From Mogibacterium sp. (GTDB lineage: Bacteria; Bacillota; Clostridia; Peptostreptococcales; Anaerovoracaceae): a stretch of DNA of 62,218 nucleotides. Made by a program: the position numbers and the translations under genes. The stretch covers positions 1 through 62,218 of the forward strand of contig JAFWHB010000024.1 in the NCBI GenBank assembly GCA_017512145.1. Reading direction: 5' to 3'. Below the pieces are notes generated by a model. That model saw only the letters and a list, made by a program, of their open reading frames with translations, did not search any database and was not told the DNA's origin. Shown piece after piece: positions 9,675 through 17,139 of the stretch (position 1 is its first letter; every line of letters begins with the position of its first letter).

Positions 9675-10505
9675 CTATCTGAGCCCCTTGATGTCTGCGA
9701 TGACCTTGCTGATCTGTAGCGAATCAACATTCCCATCAAGATCCGCGAATACAAAGAACAGATTGACCCCAGGTATATACCCATTACGCATATACCTGTA
9801 AATACGATCTGCAAAATCCTCTCTATATGACTTCATATCCAATCTACCAACATATTCAACAATGATTTCAGTCTTCAGATCCACAGGCGATAAGATAGTG
9901 AAATCCGGGTAGAACGGCGGCCCATAATCCTTAGATGCAAGCGGTAACTCATATACAAATATCAGCCCCGCGAGCAACAATGTGTTATATAGATTTACTT
10001 CACTGACCGACTTAACCAACGTTTTATCCAATGTTTGATGAGTCTTAAAACCAGGAAAATTCTCAGGGAAATTTGCCTGAAACTTTAGCTTATCCGCCTT
10101 CCACTTCTTGCCGACCACATGATACTTGTCGTCAATAAGTGGCAAACAATTTCTATAGGCCTTTGGCAGCAGGTTATCTATTGTCAGAAGATCACATGGC
10201 ACATAGCCATCACGAAGGTTTTTGATTAGTTTGATATTATTATCGAGTTGCTTAATAGCTTCTTTGAGGTGATGGACTTCCATAATGCCACGAACGGTTT
10301 CGTGCTCTGCAGTACCAACATAGCCAAAACGCTTTGCGCTCTTCTTCTTAGCGGAGTAGTAATTGTGACCATACTTAGAGGTATCCATCTTCAAATTGTG
10401 GTTATCAAATTGCTTAAGCATCTTTAGCTGATTTGAATATTTCGATCTGGCATCATTAAGCATTCTAAGTTCATAACTAAGTCTTGATTCAAGAATAGCA
10501 TCCAT
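9675..10505 (-). CDS. Uncharacterised PD-(D/E)XK-nuclease-like protein
   Basis: A 276-residue protein. The start at 10505 (MDAILESR) is preferred over an upstream codon because AGGAGC lies 8 bases ahead of it. The N-terminal half is charged and probably coiled (residues 1-105). The C-terminal half has SEVNLYNTLL, PFYPDFTIL and EIIVEYVGR, the spacing expected of a PD-(D/E)XK restriction-endonuclease-like core (Glu, then PD, then E-x-x). I do not recognise a named family. It stands alone between a terminator and a long AT-rich gap, so it may be a stray defence or mobile-element gene. The nuclease assignment rests on motif spacing only. Confidence 0.65.
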   Translation of the reverse strand: MDAILESRLSYELRMLNDARSKYSNQLKMLKQFDNHNLKMDTSKYGHNYYSAKKKSAKRFGYVGTAEHETVRGIMEVHHLKEAIKQLDNNIKLIKNLRDGYVPCDLLTIDNLLPKAYRNCLPLIDDKYHVVGKKWKADKLKFQANFPENFPGFKTHQTLDKTLVKSVSEVNLYNTLLLAGLIFVYELPLASKDYGPPFYPDFTILSPVDLKTEIIVEYVGRLDMKSYREDFADRIYRYMRNGYIPGVNLFFVFADLDGNVDSLQISKVIADIKGLR

Positions 10506-10962
10506 ATATTTAGCTCCTATATTTACAAATCGATACAACAATTATAGAAATCACACCAAAATCTTAAGATAGTGATATAAATCGCAATATTATACAAAGA
10601 AGAATAAGAGTAATATGCAAGAAACATGCGGCTATATCAGTGAAATGATTTTTGTGTGAATAGACTCAGCCTGAGATTTGAATAGTTTACAATAGATCCA
10701 CAAAACTCTCAAACGAAAGCATCACGCAAATCAACATAATCATCACTTTAGAGAATGTTTCTAAATTAATACATAAGACAAGTATGAAATCTGTCTTATT
10801 TGAAGTGGGACTGATTTAATCCGGTCTGCTGTAGAAAATTAGTGAAGAAAGGGGCATACATGGAAAATCAAGAATTCTGAGAAGTCAGGAAGGTATGTGA
10901 GAAGAGATACTATAGATACTCATAATCTAAAATGAGTATATAGAAGAGAATTGCAGTACGAA

Positions 10963-11002
10963 AATAATCTATCATTTGCAAATAAGCAAAAAATAGATTA
11001 CT
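10963..11002. repeat. 40-bp element A(A/G)TAATC-N26-GATTACT, copy 1
   Basis: AATAATC and GATTACT are separated by exactly 26 bases. An inner arm (TTTGC/GCAAA) extends the hairpin. The 3' end reads AATAGATTACT, shared with the other copies. The first arm differs by one base from the AGTAATC of copies 2 and 3. Confidence 0.6.
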
Positions 11003-11067
11003 AATCTCAAGGGCGGGTTGTGGAATTAGCGGAGTCTAAAGGGGTATTGCATGTTTTATGATAAGTA

Positions 11068-11106
11068 GATGGCATAATTCTGCTGGCATTGAGGAATTAT
11101 GCCATC
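11068..11106. repeat. Perfect 13-bp inverted repeat
   Basis: GATGGCATAATTC and GAATTATGCCATC are exact inverse complements around a 13-base loop. No T-run follows directly on the plus strand, so it is not an obvious terminator. Confidence 0.6.
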
Positions 11107-11194
11107 AATAAACCTTATAATTAATCTTACACAACTTTTTTCTGGTGAGGCCAGGCATCTCAATAAAACCTCCGAGTGCGTGTATAGAAATGGT

Positions 11195-11234
11195 AGTAAT
11201 CCATATTTCCCCGAATACATTAATATAGATTACT
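11195..11234. repeat. 40-bp element AGTAATC-N26-GATTACT, copy 2
   Basis: AGTAATC and GATTACT sit 26 bases apart, with a 3' end ATATAGATTACT. A third AGTAATC immediately follows (11237-11243), making a 7-2-7 palindrome with the GATTACT arm. Confidence 0.65.
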
Positions 11235-11241
11235 AAAGTAA

Positions 11242-11478
11242 TCGCTTTTCCCAAAAGATATAGAAAAAGGAGTATCTGCACCTGACATCACCAAATGCAT
11301 ATTAGATCAGGAATGTAAATTCAAATATAGATCTGCTACAACAATAACTATGCAGGAATTAAGACGCCAATATTTTGGTCAATATGCGAACAATATAGAG
11401 ATAATCGAACAACATGTCTGGAAGAAAGATAGGAAGATCTGTCTATCCAGAAACTATTATACAAGAACATACTCCTAA
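11242..11478 (+). pseudogene. Decayed reading frame, unrecognised
   Basis: There are 78 sense codons in a row without a usable start near the 5' end; the first in-frame ATG lies about halfway. The peptide (DIEKGVSAPD..., MQELRRQYFGQYANN...) has a protein-like composition and ends in RTYS. No family is recognised. It sits between copies 2 and 3 of the 40-bp element. Confidence 0.3.
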
Positions 11479-11509
11479 AATATCTAAATTAAGCAGAATA
11501 GAGTACTTT

Positions 11510-11549
11510 AGTAATCCTAATCATCGTAAAATGTAGAAAATAGATTACT
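11510..11549. repeat. 40-bp element AGTAATC-N26-GATTACT, copy 3
   Basis: It has the same arms and the same 26-base spacer length as the other copies, with a 3' end AAATAGATTACT. The spacer sequence itself differs from copies 1 and 2. Confidence 0.65.
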
Positions 11550-11578
11550 TCGCCAAATCTTAATATAGTTGCACAATG

Positions 11579-11612
11579 AAAAACCCACTCTTCTATATAG
11601 TCGAGTGGGTTT
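11579..11612 (-). terminator. Terminator downstream of pepT
   Basis: Read on the minus strand, AAACCCACTC and GAGTGGGTTT form a perfect 10-bp stem followed by a T-run. It is nested inside a second inverted repeat, TTGCACAA (11569-11576) with TTGTGCAA (11627-11634). Confidence 0.85.
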
Positions 11613-11653
11613 CGTATCTTGTTTAGTTGTGCAAAGTGTCTGTACGTCTATCC

Positions 11654-11693
11654 GTCGCCTGTGTCTGTCTGGCAAGGTCGCCTGTGTCTGTCT
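11654..11693. repeat. Short tandem repeat, 23-bp period
   Basis: The 17-mer GTCGCCTGTGTCTGTCT occurs at 11654-11670 and 11677-11693. Weaker units flank it (TGTCTGTACGTC and AAAGTCTGTCG). It lies in the pepT 3' untranslated region. Confidence 0.65.
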
Positions 11694-11744
11694 TCTGGGC
11701 CGCCAAAGTCTGTCGTTCGCTTGTGCGGGAACCAATATCTGCTC

Positions 11745-12965
11745 CTATTTTACTCTTGCCAGTTCTACGAGTACGTCTGCCATTTTCTCTAGAGACTGCA
11801 CTGGGATATATTCTGTGTTGGAGTGGAAGTTGTGGCCGCCGGTGGAGAGGTTAGGGCAAGGGAGGCCTTTGTATGTCAGCTGGGCTCCGTCTGTGCCGCC
11901 TCTGATAGCAACGACTTCAGGGACTACTCCGCATGCTTCGAAAGCAGCCTTGGCATTGTCGATGAGGAACATATGTGGTTCAACGAGTTCGCGCATGTTC
12001 CTGTACTGATCACGCAGCTCAAGTGTCAGGGCTCCATTGTACTTCACGTTCAGATAGTCTACTGCTGCGCGCATCAACGCCTTCTTCTCCTCAAAAAGTT
12101 CAGGGTCGTGGTCGCGGATGATATATCTTGACTCAGCCTGTGCCTCGCAGCCTTCAAGCTTAGTCATATGGAAGAAGCCTTCATAGCCTTCGGTGTGTTC
12201 AGGTCTCTGTTCCTGTGGCAGCATCCTGTCGAGTTCGATCGCGATTCTTGCTGCATTGACCATGACATTCTTAGCCGAACCCGGGTGGATGTCGCGACCG
12301 CGGATGGTGATTTTTGCAGCTGCGGCGTTGAAGTTCTCGTATTCGAGTTCGCCAATCTTGCCGCCATCGACAGTGTACGCGTAGTCCATGCCAAAGCCTT
12401 CTACGTCAAAGTGGTCTGTTCCGCGTCCGACTTCTTCGTCTGGTGTGAAAGCAATACCAATTTTGCCGTGCTTGAGGCTAGGGTCATTGATAAAGCGTTC
12501 AGCCATTGTCATGATTTCTGCGACGCCGGCTTTGTCGTCTGCGCCAAGCAGGCTGACTCCGTCGGTTACGATGAGATCCTGGCCAACATAGTCGAGAAGT
12601 TCAGGTGTCACTTCAGGGTCCAGGCAGACAGTGTCATTCAGCTTGACTATGCCGCCGTCGTAATTCTTGTGGATCCTGGCGTTGCTTGCATCGCCTGAAG
12701 CTGTGGTTGCGGTGTCCATATGCGAGATAAAGCCAAGTGCCGGCACAGCCTGATCAGCTGCGTCAAGATTGGAAGGAATCTCGCCATATACATAGCAGTG
12801 CTCTTCATCAAATCTAACATTGCTGACTCCGATTGCTTTCATTTCATCTGCAAGCTTGCGGGCAAGGTTGAACTGCTTTGCCGTGCTTGGGCTCGATGTG
12901 CTGTCCTCATCAGACTGAGTGTCAACAGCGATATATCCCATAAATCTATCAACTATATTAGTCAT
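11745..12965 (-). CDS. pepT: Peptidase T (tripeptide aminopeptidase)
   Basis: A 406-residue zinc metallopeptidase of the M20 family that removes the N-terminal residue from tripeptides in the cytoplasm. It is collinear with PepT over its full length (about 408 residues in E. coli): the metal-site segments LGFISHMDTA, GADDKAG and TPDEEVGRGTDHF, the dimerisation lid, and IRGGTDGAQLT near the C-terminus. The second ATG is chosen because AAGGAGG is 6 bases ahead of it and only 3 ahead of the first. It is a single-gene unit with its own promoter and terminator. It would supply amino acids from peptides. Confidence 0.95.
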   Translation of the reverse strand: MTNIVDRFMGYIAVDTQSDEDSTSSPSTAKQFNLARKLADEMKAIGVSNVRFDEEHCYVYGEIPSNLDAADQAVPALGFISHMDTATTASGDASNARIHKNYDGGIVKLNDTVCLDPEVTPELLDYVGQDLIVTDGVSLLGADDKAGVAEIMTMAERFINDPSLKHGKIGIAFTPDEEVGRGTDHFDVEGFGMDYAYTVDGGKIGELEYENFNAAAAKITIRGRDIHPGSAKNVMVNAARIAIELDRMLPQEQRPEHTEGYEGFFHMTKLEGCEAQAESRYIIRDHDPELFEEKKALMRAAVDYLNVKYNGALTLELRDQYRNMRELVEPHMFLIDNAKAAFEACGVVPEVVAIRGGTDGAQLTYKGLPCPNLSTGGHNFHSNTEYIPVQSLEKMADVLVELARVK

Positions 12966-12998
12966 CATAATCCTCCTTATATGCCGTATTCCGCTACC

Positions 12999-13007
12999 AT
13001 TATAGCA
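12999..13007 (-). promoter_or_regulatory. Extended -10 promoter for pepT
   Basis: On the minus strand TGCTATAAT is a perfect extended -10 element, 34 bases upstream of the pepT start. No good -35 is visible at 17 bases, which extended -10 promoters tolerate. Confidence 0.55.
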
Positions 13008-13057
13008 CTTCAGGGCTTTGCAAAATCATACTAAATAATATGGTTGAGATTCAGGAT

Positions 13058-13087
13058 TTGACTTAGGTGAACAGCTATCTTTATAAT
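13058..13087 (+). promoter_or_regulatory. Near-consensus sigma-A promoter
   Basis: TTGACT, an 18-base spacer and a perfect TATAAT. The expected transcription start falls on or next to the A of the ATG at 13094, so any ORF there would be leaderless. Otherwise it gives the esterase gene at 13296 a roughly 200-base leader. Confidence 0.65.
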
Positions 13088-13093
13088 CAAATC

Positions 13094-13228
13094 ATGGAAT
13101 TATTTGATGAATATCCGCGTCTTGAGCTGACTGCTGAGAATGCTTCAAGGATCCCTTGCAAGCAGGTCCTCGGCGCGTATATAGTAAGATTCATACGCAA
13201 TCCGTTTTACAGATTAAGGCTTGTTTAA
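13094..13228 (+). CDS. Possible leaderless 44-residue ORF
   Basis: ATG through TAA encodes 44 residues (starts MELFDEYPRL, ends RNPFYRLRLV) with a basic, aromatic C-terminus. No ribosome site precedes it, but the TATAAT box ends 6 bases before the ATG. I do not recognise a family. It could be a small protein, a leader peptide for the esterase gene 67 bases downstream, or chance. Confidence 0.3.
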   Translation: MELFDEYPRLELTAENASRIPCKQVLGAYIVRFIRNPFYRLRLV

Positions 13229-13295
13229 GGCAGGCGGGATAGTATAAATTAGACAATTGCAATTTACACCTAGTGTAGTTTTCCAAGGAGTGTAT

Positions 13296-15143
13296 ATGAA
13301 GAGATTTAAGACGATGCGGAGGCTGCTTGCTCTCGTGCTGGTAGGACTGATGGTGATTCCTCTGGCGGCGTGTTCCGGGCAGGATGAAGGCAGCTCAGCA
13401 GGGGTTCCGGAGGCTATCACAGACCTTCCGACAATCGACATGGCGGCATGGAAGTACAATGAGGATGATGATGTCTATTATCAGACAGGCATCCAGTACT
13501 GCTCAGCGCCGGCAGACGAGGCTTATGAGACTTTGGCGGTCTTCGTGCCTGGCGCGTACATGGAAGGGCACAACAACGGCGATGGCACCTACACATGCGA
13601 GCTGAGTGCTGAGGGCAAGGTCAAAGGCTACACTACAGCTGATGCTCCGATTGTCATGCCTGTCAATACGCCGGGATATTCGGCTCAGGCGGCTCTTACA
13701 GACTATACAGATGTCACAGACTATACCAAAGCCGGTTTTGTCTATGTTCACGCTGGCTGCAGGGGCAGGGACGCTGGCGCACCGGCGGGCGTCACAGACC
13801 TCAAGGCGGCTATCCGCTACATCCGCTATTGCGAGAATGTCCTGCCGGGAAGCGCAGAGAGGATATTTGCCTTTGGTATGAGTGGCGGCGGAGCGCAGAC
13901 TGCTGTGCTCGGTTCGACAGGCGACAGCGATCTCTATACGGCTTATCTTGACCAAATCGGCGCTGTTCAGGGCGTGAGTGATTCTATCTTCGGTGTGATG
14001 TGCTGGTGCCCGATCACCAACCTCGATACGGCTGATGCCGCTTACGAGTGGATGATGGGCCCGACAAGGACCGGCCTTACTGAGGAAGAGCAGAATATCT
14101 CGAATCATCTGGCGGTTGCATTTGGCTCGTATATAAATGCTGCGAAGATCAAGGATCCGGATGGCAAAGAGCTTACGCTTGATCTGTCCGAAACCGGTAT
14201 ATTCCAGACCGGTACATATTATGAATACATGAAATCCGTCATAGAGAAGTCCTTGAACAATTTCCTCAAGGATACTGAGTTCCCGTATGAGGTCAAAGCA
14301 AGCGGCAAAGGCGGCCCGGGCGGTCTGGGTGGCGGAATGCCGGGTGGTGATAGACCAGACGGTGCTCCAGAAGGCGGCATTCCAGAAGGCGGTGCTCCTG
14401 GAGAAGGTGCCCAAGCAGGCGAACCCCCAGCTGGCGAGCTTCCAGACGGCGAGCAGTCTATTGAGGAGACAGATAACATTACCAGGACATCCACAACCAA
14501 CACCCGCAGCATTACTCTCTCGGGTACATACGAGACTGCTCAGGACTATATCGATGCGCTGAATGCAAATGGCGAATGGGTAAGTTACAACGCAGATAAG
14601 AACAAAGCTAAGATCACAAGCATTACGGATTTTGCTCTGGCGCTGAAGAACGCATCCAAGGGAATCGGAGCATTTGACCAGCTCGATGCAGGGCAAGGCG
14701 AGAATGTGCTCTTTGGCTATGGTGATGGCAAAGGTGCTCACTTCGACGTGTACATTGCGGAGATCGTCAACAGCCTGGGCAGCAGCTGCGCAGGGTCTTA
14801 TCTCACGGATATCAGCAAGACCGACAGCGCGAATAACACCGTAGATGTCAGGGTCAACATGTATACGCCGCTCTATTATCTGCTTGAGACCCAGGAGGGC
14901 TACAAGACCAGCACCGTCGCCAAATACTGGCGCATCAGGTCCGGTATCAACCAGAGCGACTGTGCTCTCTCGACTGAGATGAATCTGGCGCTTGCACTGC
15001 AGAATTATGAAGGCGTCGAGTCCGTCAACTTTGCGACCGTTTGGGGTCAGGGACACACCATGGCCGAGCGGAGCGGCGACAGCACGTCCAACTTCATCAA
15101 GTGGATCAACAAGAGCATCAAGGCAGCTAATGAACAGGAATAA
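13296..15143 (+). CDS. Tannase-like (subtype B) alpha/beta-hydrolase lipoprotein
   Basis: A 615-residue exported lipoprotein: MKRF start after AAGGAG, lipobox LAAC with Cys26. The alpha/beta-hydrolase core has the nucleophile elbow GMSGGGA (Ser196), and near the C-terminus SDCAL (Asp555) and GQGHTMAE (His587). The 32-residue Asp-His spacing and the WRIRSGI...TVWGQGHT..ER context match subtype B tannases of lactobacilli. A Gly/Pro/Glu low-complexity insert (about residues 347-390) lies between Ser and Asp and makes the protein longer than the roughly 470-residue relatives. The predicted role is cell-surface ester hydrolysis, possibly galloyl or other phenolic esters; substrate is inferred. The ATPase gene overlaps its 3' end by 14 bases. 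Confidence 0.75.
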   Translation: MKRFKTMRRLLALVLVGLMVIPLAACSGQDEGSSAGVPEAITDLPTIDMAAWKYNEDDDVYYQTGIQYCSAPADEAYETLAVFVPGAYMEGHNNGDGTYTCELSAEGKVKGYTTADAPIVMPVNTPGYSAQAALTDYTDVTDYTKAGFVYVHAGCRGRDAGAPAGVTDLKAAIRYIRYCENVLPGSAERIFAFGMSGGGAQTAVLGSTGDSDLYTAYLDQIGAVQGVSDSIFGVMCWCPITNLDTADAAYEWMMGPTRTGLTEEEQNISNHLAVAFGSYINAAKIKDPDGKELTLDLSETGIFQTGTYYEYMKSVIEKSLNNFLKDTEFPYEVKASGKGGPGGLGGGMPGGDRPDGAPEGGIPEGGAPGEGAQAGEPPAGELPDGEQSIEETDNITRTSTTNTRSITLSGTYETAQDYIDALNANGEWVSYNADKNKAKITSITDFALALKNASKGIGAFDQLDAGQGENVLFGYGDGKGAHFDVYIAEIVNSLGSSCAGSYLTDISKTDSANNTVDVRVNMYTPLYYLLETQEGYKTSTVAKYWRIRSGINQSDCALSTEMNLALALQNYEGVESVNFATVWGQGHTMAERSGDSTSNFIKWINKSIKAANEQE

Positions 15144-15858
15144 CTTTACAGATCTCAAGATACATGGCCTCAGGATCGACTGGGACAGGATCAGCCGGAA
15201 CAGTTACCTCAGGGATATCGCGGCGGTCTCGGGGCTTGAGGAGCTGGAGTTCACAAGCCCGGTGACATTCTTCGTGGGCGAGAACGGTACGGGCAAATCG
15301 ACTTTGCTCGAGGCTATTGCGGTCCAATTCGGGTTCAACCCGGAAGGCGGAACGAAGAACTACAGCTTTGCGACGTATGACTCGCATTCAGAGCTGTACG
15401 ATGCGCTGACGCTGATCAGGGGTGCTCGCAGGGCAAAGTGGGGTTATTTCCTCCGGGCGGAGTCGTTCTACAATGTGGCGACTGCTGAGGCGGAGTACAG
15501 CCAGATGGGCGGCGTCCCGCTGGATCTTCATGAGAAGTCACATGGCGAGAGCTTTCTGGCAACTGTGCAGGAGAATTTCAAACCTAGCGGGCTGTATCTG
15601 ATGGACGAGCCGGAAGCGGCTTTGTCACCACAGAGGCAGCTTGCGATGCTGGTCGAGATCGCAAAGTGTGCGGAGCAGGATTCGCAGTTCATTATCGTAA
15701 CCCACTCGCCGATACTGCTGGCACTGCCGGGAGCCGAGATCCTCAGCTTTGACGAGGGCAGCATCCATCCATGCAGCTACGAGGAGACCGAGAGTTACAA
15801 GGTCACGGAAATGTTCATAAACGAGCGAGAGCACATACTTGACCTGTTGCTAAGGTAA
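15130..15858 (+). CDS. AAA/ABC-type ATPase (AAA_21-like)
   Basis: A 242-residue cytosolic ATPase. It has Walker A GENGTGKST, an arm segment (FLRAESFYNVA), Walker B YLMDEPEAALSP and an H-loop VTHSP, the arrangement of small single-domain AAA_21/SbcC-like ATPases found widely in Bacillota. The start at 15130 is the first ATG giving the family N-terminus (LTDLKIHGLRID-like); it overlaps the preceding esterase gene by 14 bases, so translation is probably coupled. The partner and substrate are unknown. No nuclease partner of the kind seen in defence pairs is adjacent. Confidence 0.8.
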   Translation: MNRNNFTDLKIHGLRIDWDRISRNSYLRDIAAVSGLEELEFTSPVTFFVGENGTGKSTLLEAIAVQFGFNPEGGTKNYSFATYDSHSELYDALTLIRGARRAKWGYFLRAESFYNVATAEAEYSQMGGVPLDLHEKSHGESFLATVQENFKPSGLYLMDEPEAALSPQRQLAMLVEIAKCAEQDSQFIIVTHSPILLALPGAEILSFDEGSIHPCSYEETESYKVTEMFINEREHILDLLLR

Positions 15859-15922
15859 CGCCGGGCACAGCAATAAAGGTAGCGGCCGGCACGCCCCAAA
15901 AGGTAGCGGCGGCCACAGCAAT
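15851..15922. repeat. Three tandem 24-bp repeats at the ATPase stop codon
   Basis: Units at 15851-15874, 15875-15898 and 15899-15922 share AAGGTA(A/G)CG and a GC-rich second half. The first unit contains the TAA stop of the ATPase gene. In a shifted frame they would encode 8-residue repeats of the type KVAAGTPQ. Confidence 0.6.
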
Positions 15923-15930
15923 AACATACG

Positions 15931-15965
15931 AAAAAAGGTCATCTCACAGCGAGATGACCTTCTCT
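15931..15965 (-). terminator. Terminator between convergent genes
   Basis: AAGGTCATCTC and GAGATGACCTT form a perfect 11-bp stem around ACAGC. The T-run is strong on the minus strand, serving the binding-protein operon, and weak on the plus strand. Confidence 0.85.
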
Positions 15966-15989
15966 TGTATTGTCTTGAATCCAGGGGAA

Positions 15990-16018
15990 GGGGACGGAGA
16001 ACCTGACCCCCTGTCTCC
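15990..16018. repeat. Dispersed hairpin repeat, copy 2 (inverted)
   Basis: GGGGACGGAGAACCTGACCC then CCTGTCTCC is the diverged inverse of the element at 9628-9653. It lies 12 bases past the stop of the binding-protein gene. Confidence 0.45.
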
Positions 16019-16030
16019 TGCGGCGATCCA

Positions 16031-17128
16031 TCAATCCATATTATATCTAGCGAACTGGCCCTGCATTCTTTCGTAGAACTTAGGGTTCTCGCTGCCATGC
16101 TCTGCCTGGCACTCATCGAGTGCGGCTTTGTATATCTCGACATTGATGTGTTCGTTGATGTCGATTTCTCTGGCGTTCTCATCGAGGAGTCCGAGGCGGC
16201 CCATGTAGTCCCAGGCTCTTACGACGGAAGCCTTCATTGGGCCGATGTTAAGATCGAAATGCGGGTTGTCCATATATGCCCTGACAAAGGCTTCGTCCTG
16301 CTGCAGGGTAGCTGCCATGAGAGCAACGGCCTCATCATGATGAGCATCGTAGTAAGACATCGAGCGGATCCATGCCTTGAGGAGTGCTTTGACAGTGTTA
16401 GGATTCTCCTTGACCCAGTCAGAAGCGGCCTCAACACGGCAGCATGAATACTTTGGCAGGATGTCGCTTGCGTAGGTGCAGACCTTGAGCTCAGGATCTG
16501 TGTTGATTGCGTAATTGAGGTAGGTACCGACGAGGCCATAGTCTGCACGGCCGTCCTTGACTGCCTGTATACGCTCCTCCTGAGTCTCGCAAGGAAGCCA
16601 TTTTACCTCCTTAAGAGGATCGATTCCCATATCGAGGAGAGGTCCTGTGATGCAGTAGAGGTTAGGCTCACAGGCCATAGTCTTGCCGACAAGGTCTTTG
16701 ATACCGGTCCATGGGGTATCGACTTTGGTGAAGACAGGCATGCATCCTGTCAGCATGTATCCGCCAAAGATGGTGAGGTCCTGTCCCTCGGAGATGCGCT
16801 CCAGAGGGAGGTTGGTGCCCTGGTTTGAAGCGACGTCTACTCTGCCATTGGTGAGGGCGTCAAGAACCTCAGCGTCGTTCTCAATATGTACATACTCGAC
16901 TTTGATGCCTTCTTCTTCAAGATATCCCTGTTCCATAGCGATGGCGTTGAAGGCATTTCCGGTCGGAGTGAGTGCAAGCCTGACTGTATCGGTCTCAGGT
17001 TCTCCCGGGACAAAGCCTGATGTACTGCCATCCGCCGAGCTTCCGCCGGCTCCGCCTGAGCAGGCTGCCATCGCGGTCATAAGTGCGATGCACAAAGCTA
17101 TCGAAATCAATTTCAATAATCTTTTCAT
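16031..17128 (-). CDS. NitT/TauT-type substrate-binding lipoprotein (orphan)
   Basis: A 365-residue lipoprotein with lipobox MAAC (Cys23). The fold follows SsuA/THI5-like proteins of nitrate, taurine or pyrimidine-precursor ABC systems: VRLALTPTGNAFNAIAMEQGY..., an early ligand loop (SNQGTNLPL), and DGRADYGLVGTYLNY. No permease or ATPase gene is adjacent. Instead it lies 11 bases downstream of the sensor-MscS gene, in one apparent transcript. It may present a ligand to that membrane sensor or work with a transporter encoded elsewhere. The binding-protein fold is secure; ligand and partner are inferred. Confidence 0.85.
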   Translation of the reverse strand: MKRLLKLISIALCIALMTAMAACSGGAGGSSADGSTSGFVPGEPETDTVRLALTPTGNAFNAIAMEQGYLEEEGIKVEYVHIENDAEVLDALTNGRVDVASNQGTNLPLERISEGQDLTIFGGYMLTGCMPVFTKVDTPWTGIKDLVGKTMACEPNLYCITGPLLDMGIDPLKEVKWLPCETQEERIQAVKDGRADYGLVGTYLNYAINTDPELKVCTYASDILPKYSCCRVEAASDWVKENPNTVKALLKAWIRSMSYYDAHHDEAVALMAATLQQDEAFVRAYMDNPHFDLNIGPMKASVVRAWDYMGRLGLLDENAREIDINEHINVEIYKAALDECQAEHGSENPKFYERMQGQFARYNMD

Positions 17129-17139
17129 ACTATATTCTC

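Larger units (their letters stand above)
10506..11568. other. AT-rich gene-free region with hairpins and repeats
   Basis: About 1.06 kb, clearly richer in A/T than its neighbours. It has no intact gene; the longest coding-like stretch is the remnant at 11242-11478. It holds three copies of a 40-bp inverted-repeat element and several perfect hairpins. The composition suggests decayed or imported DNA. Confidence 0.6.

Noticed and set aside
10963..11549. CRISPR array
   Set aside because: The repeated elements are 232 and 315 bp apart with variable interiors, and no cas gene is present.
11569..12131. Overlapping plus-strand ORFs
   Set aside because: They lie antisense to pepT and its terminator and have no recognisable features or ribosome sites.
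13503..15158. 551-codon open frame on the minus strand
   Set aside because: It is antisense to the tannase-like lipoprotein, which has a signal peptide, triad and ribosome site; the antisense product shows no family features.
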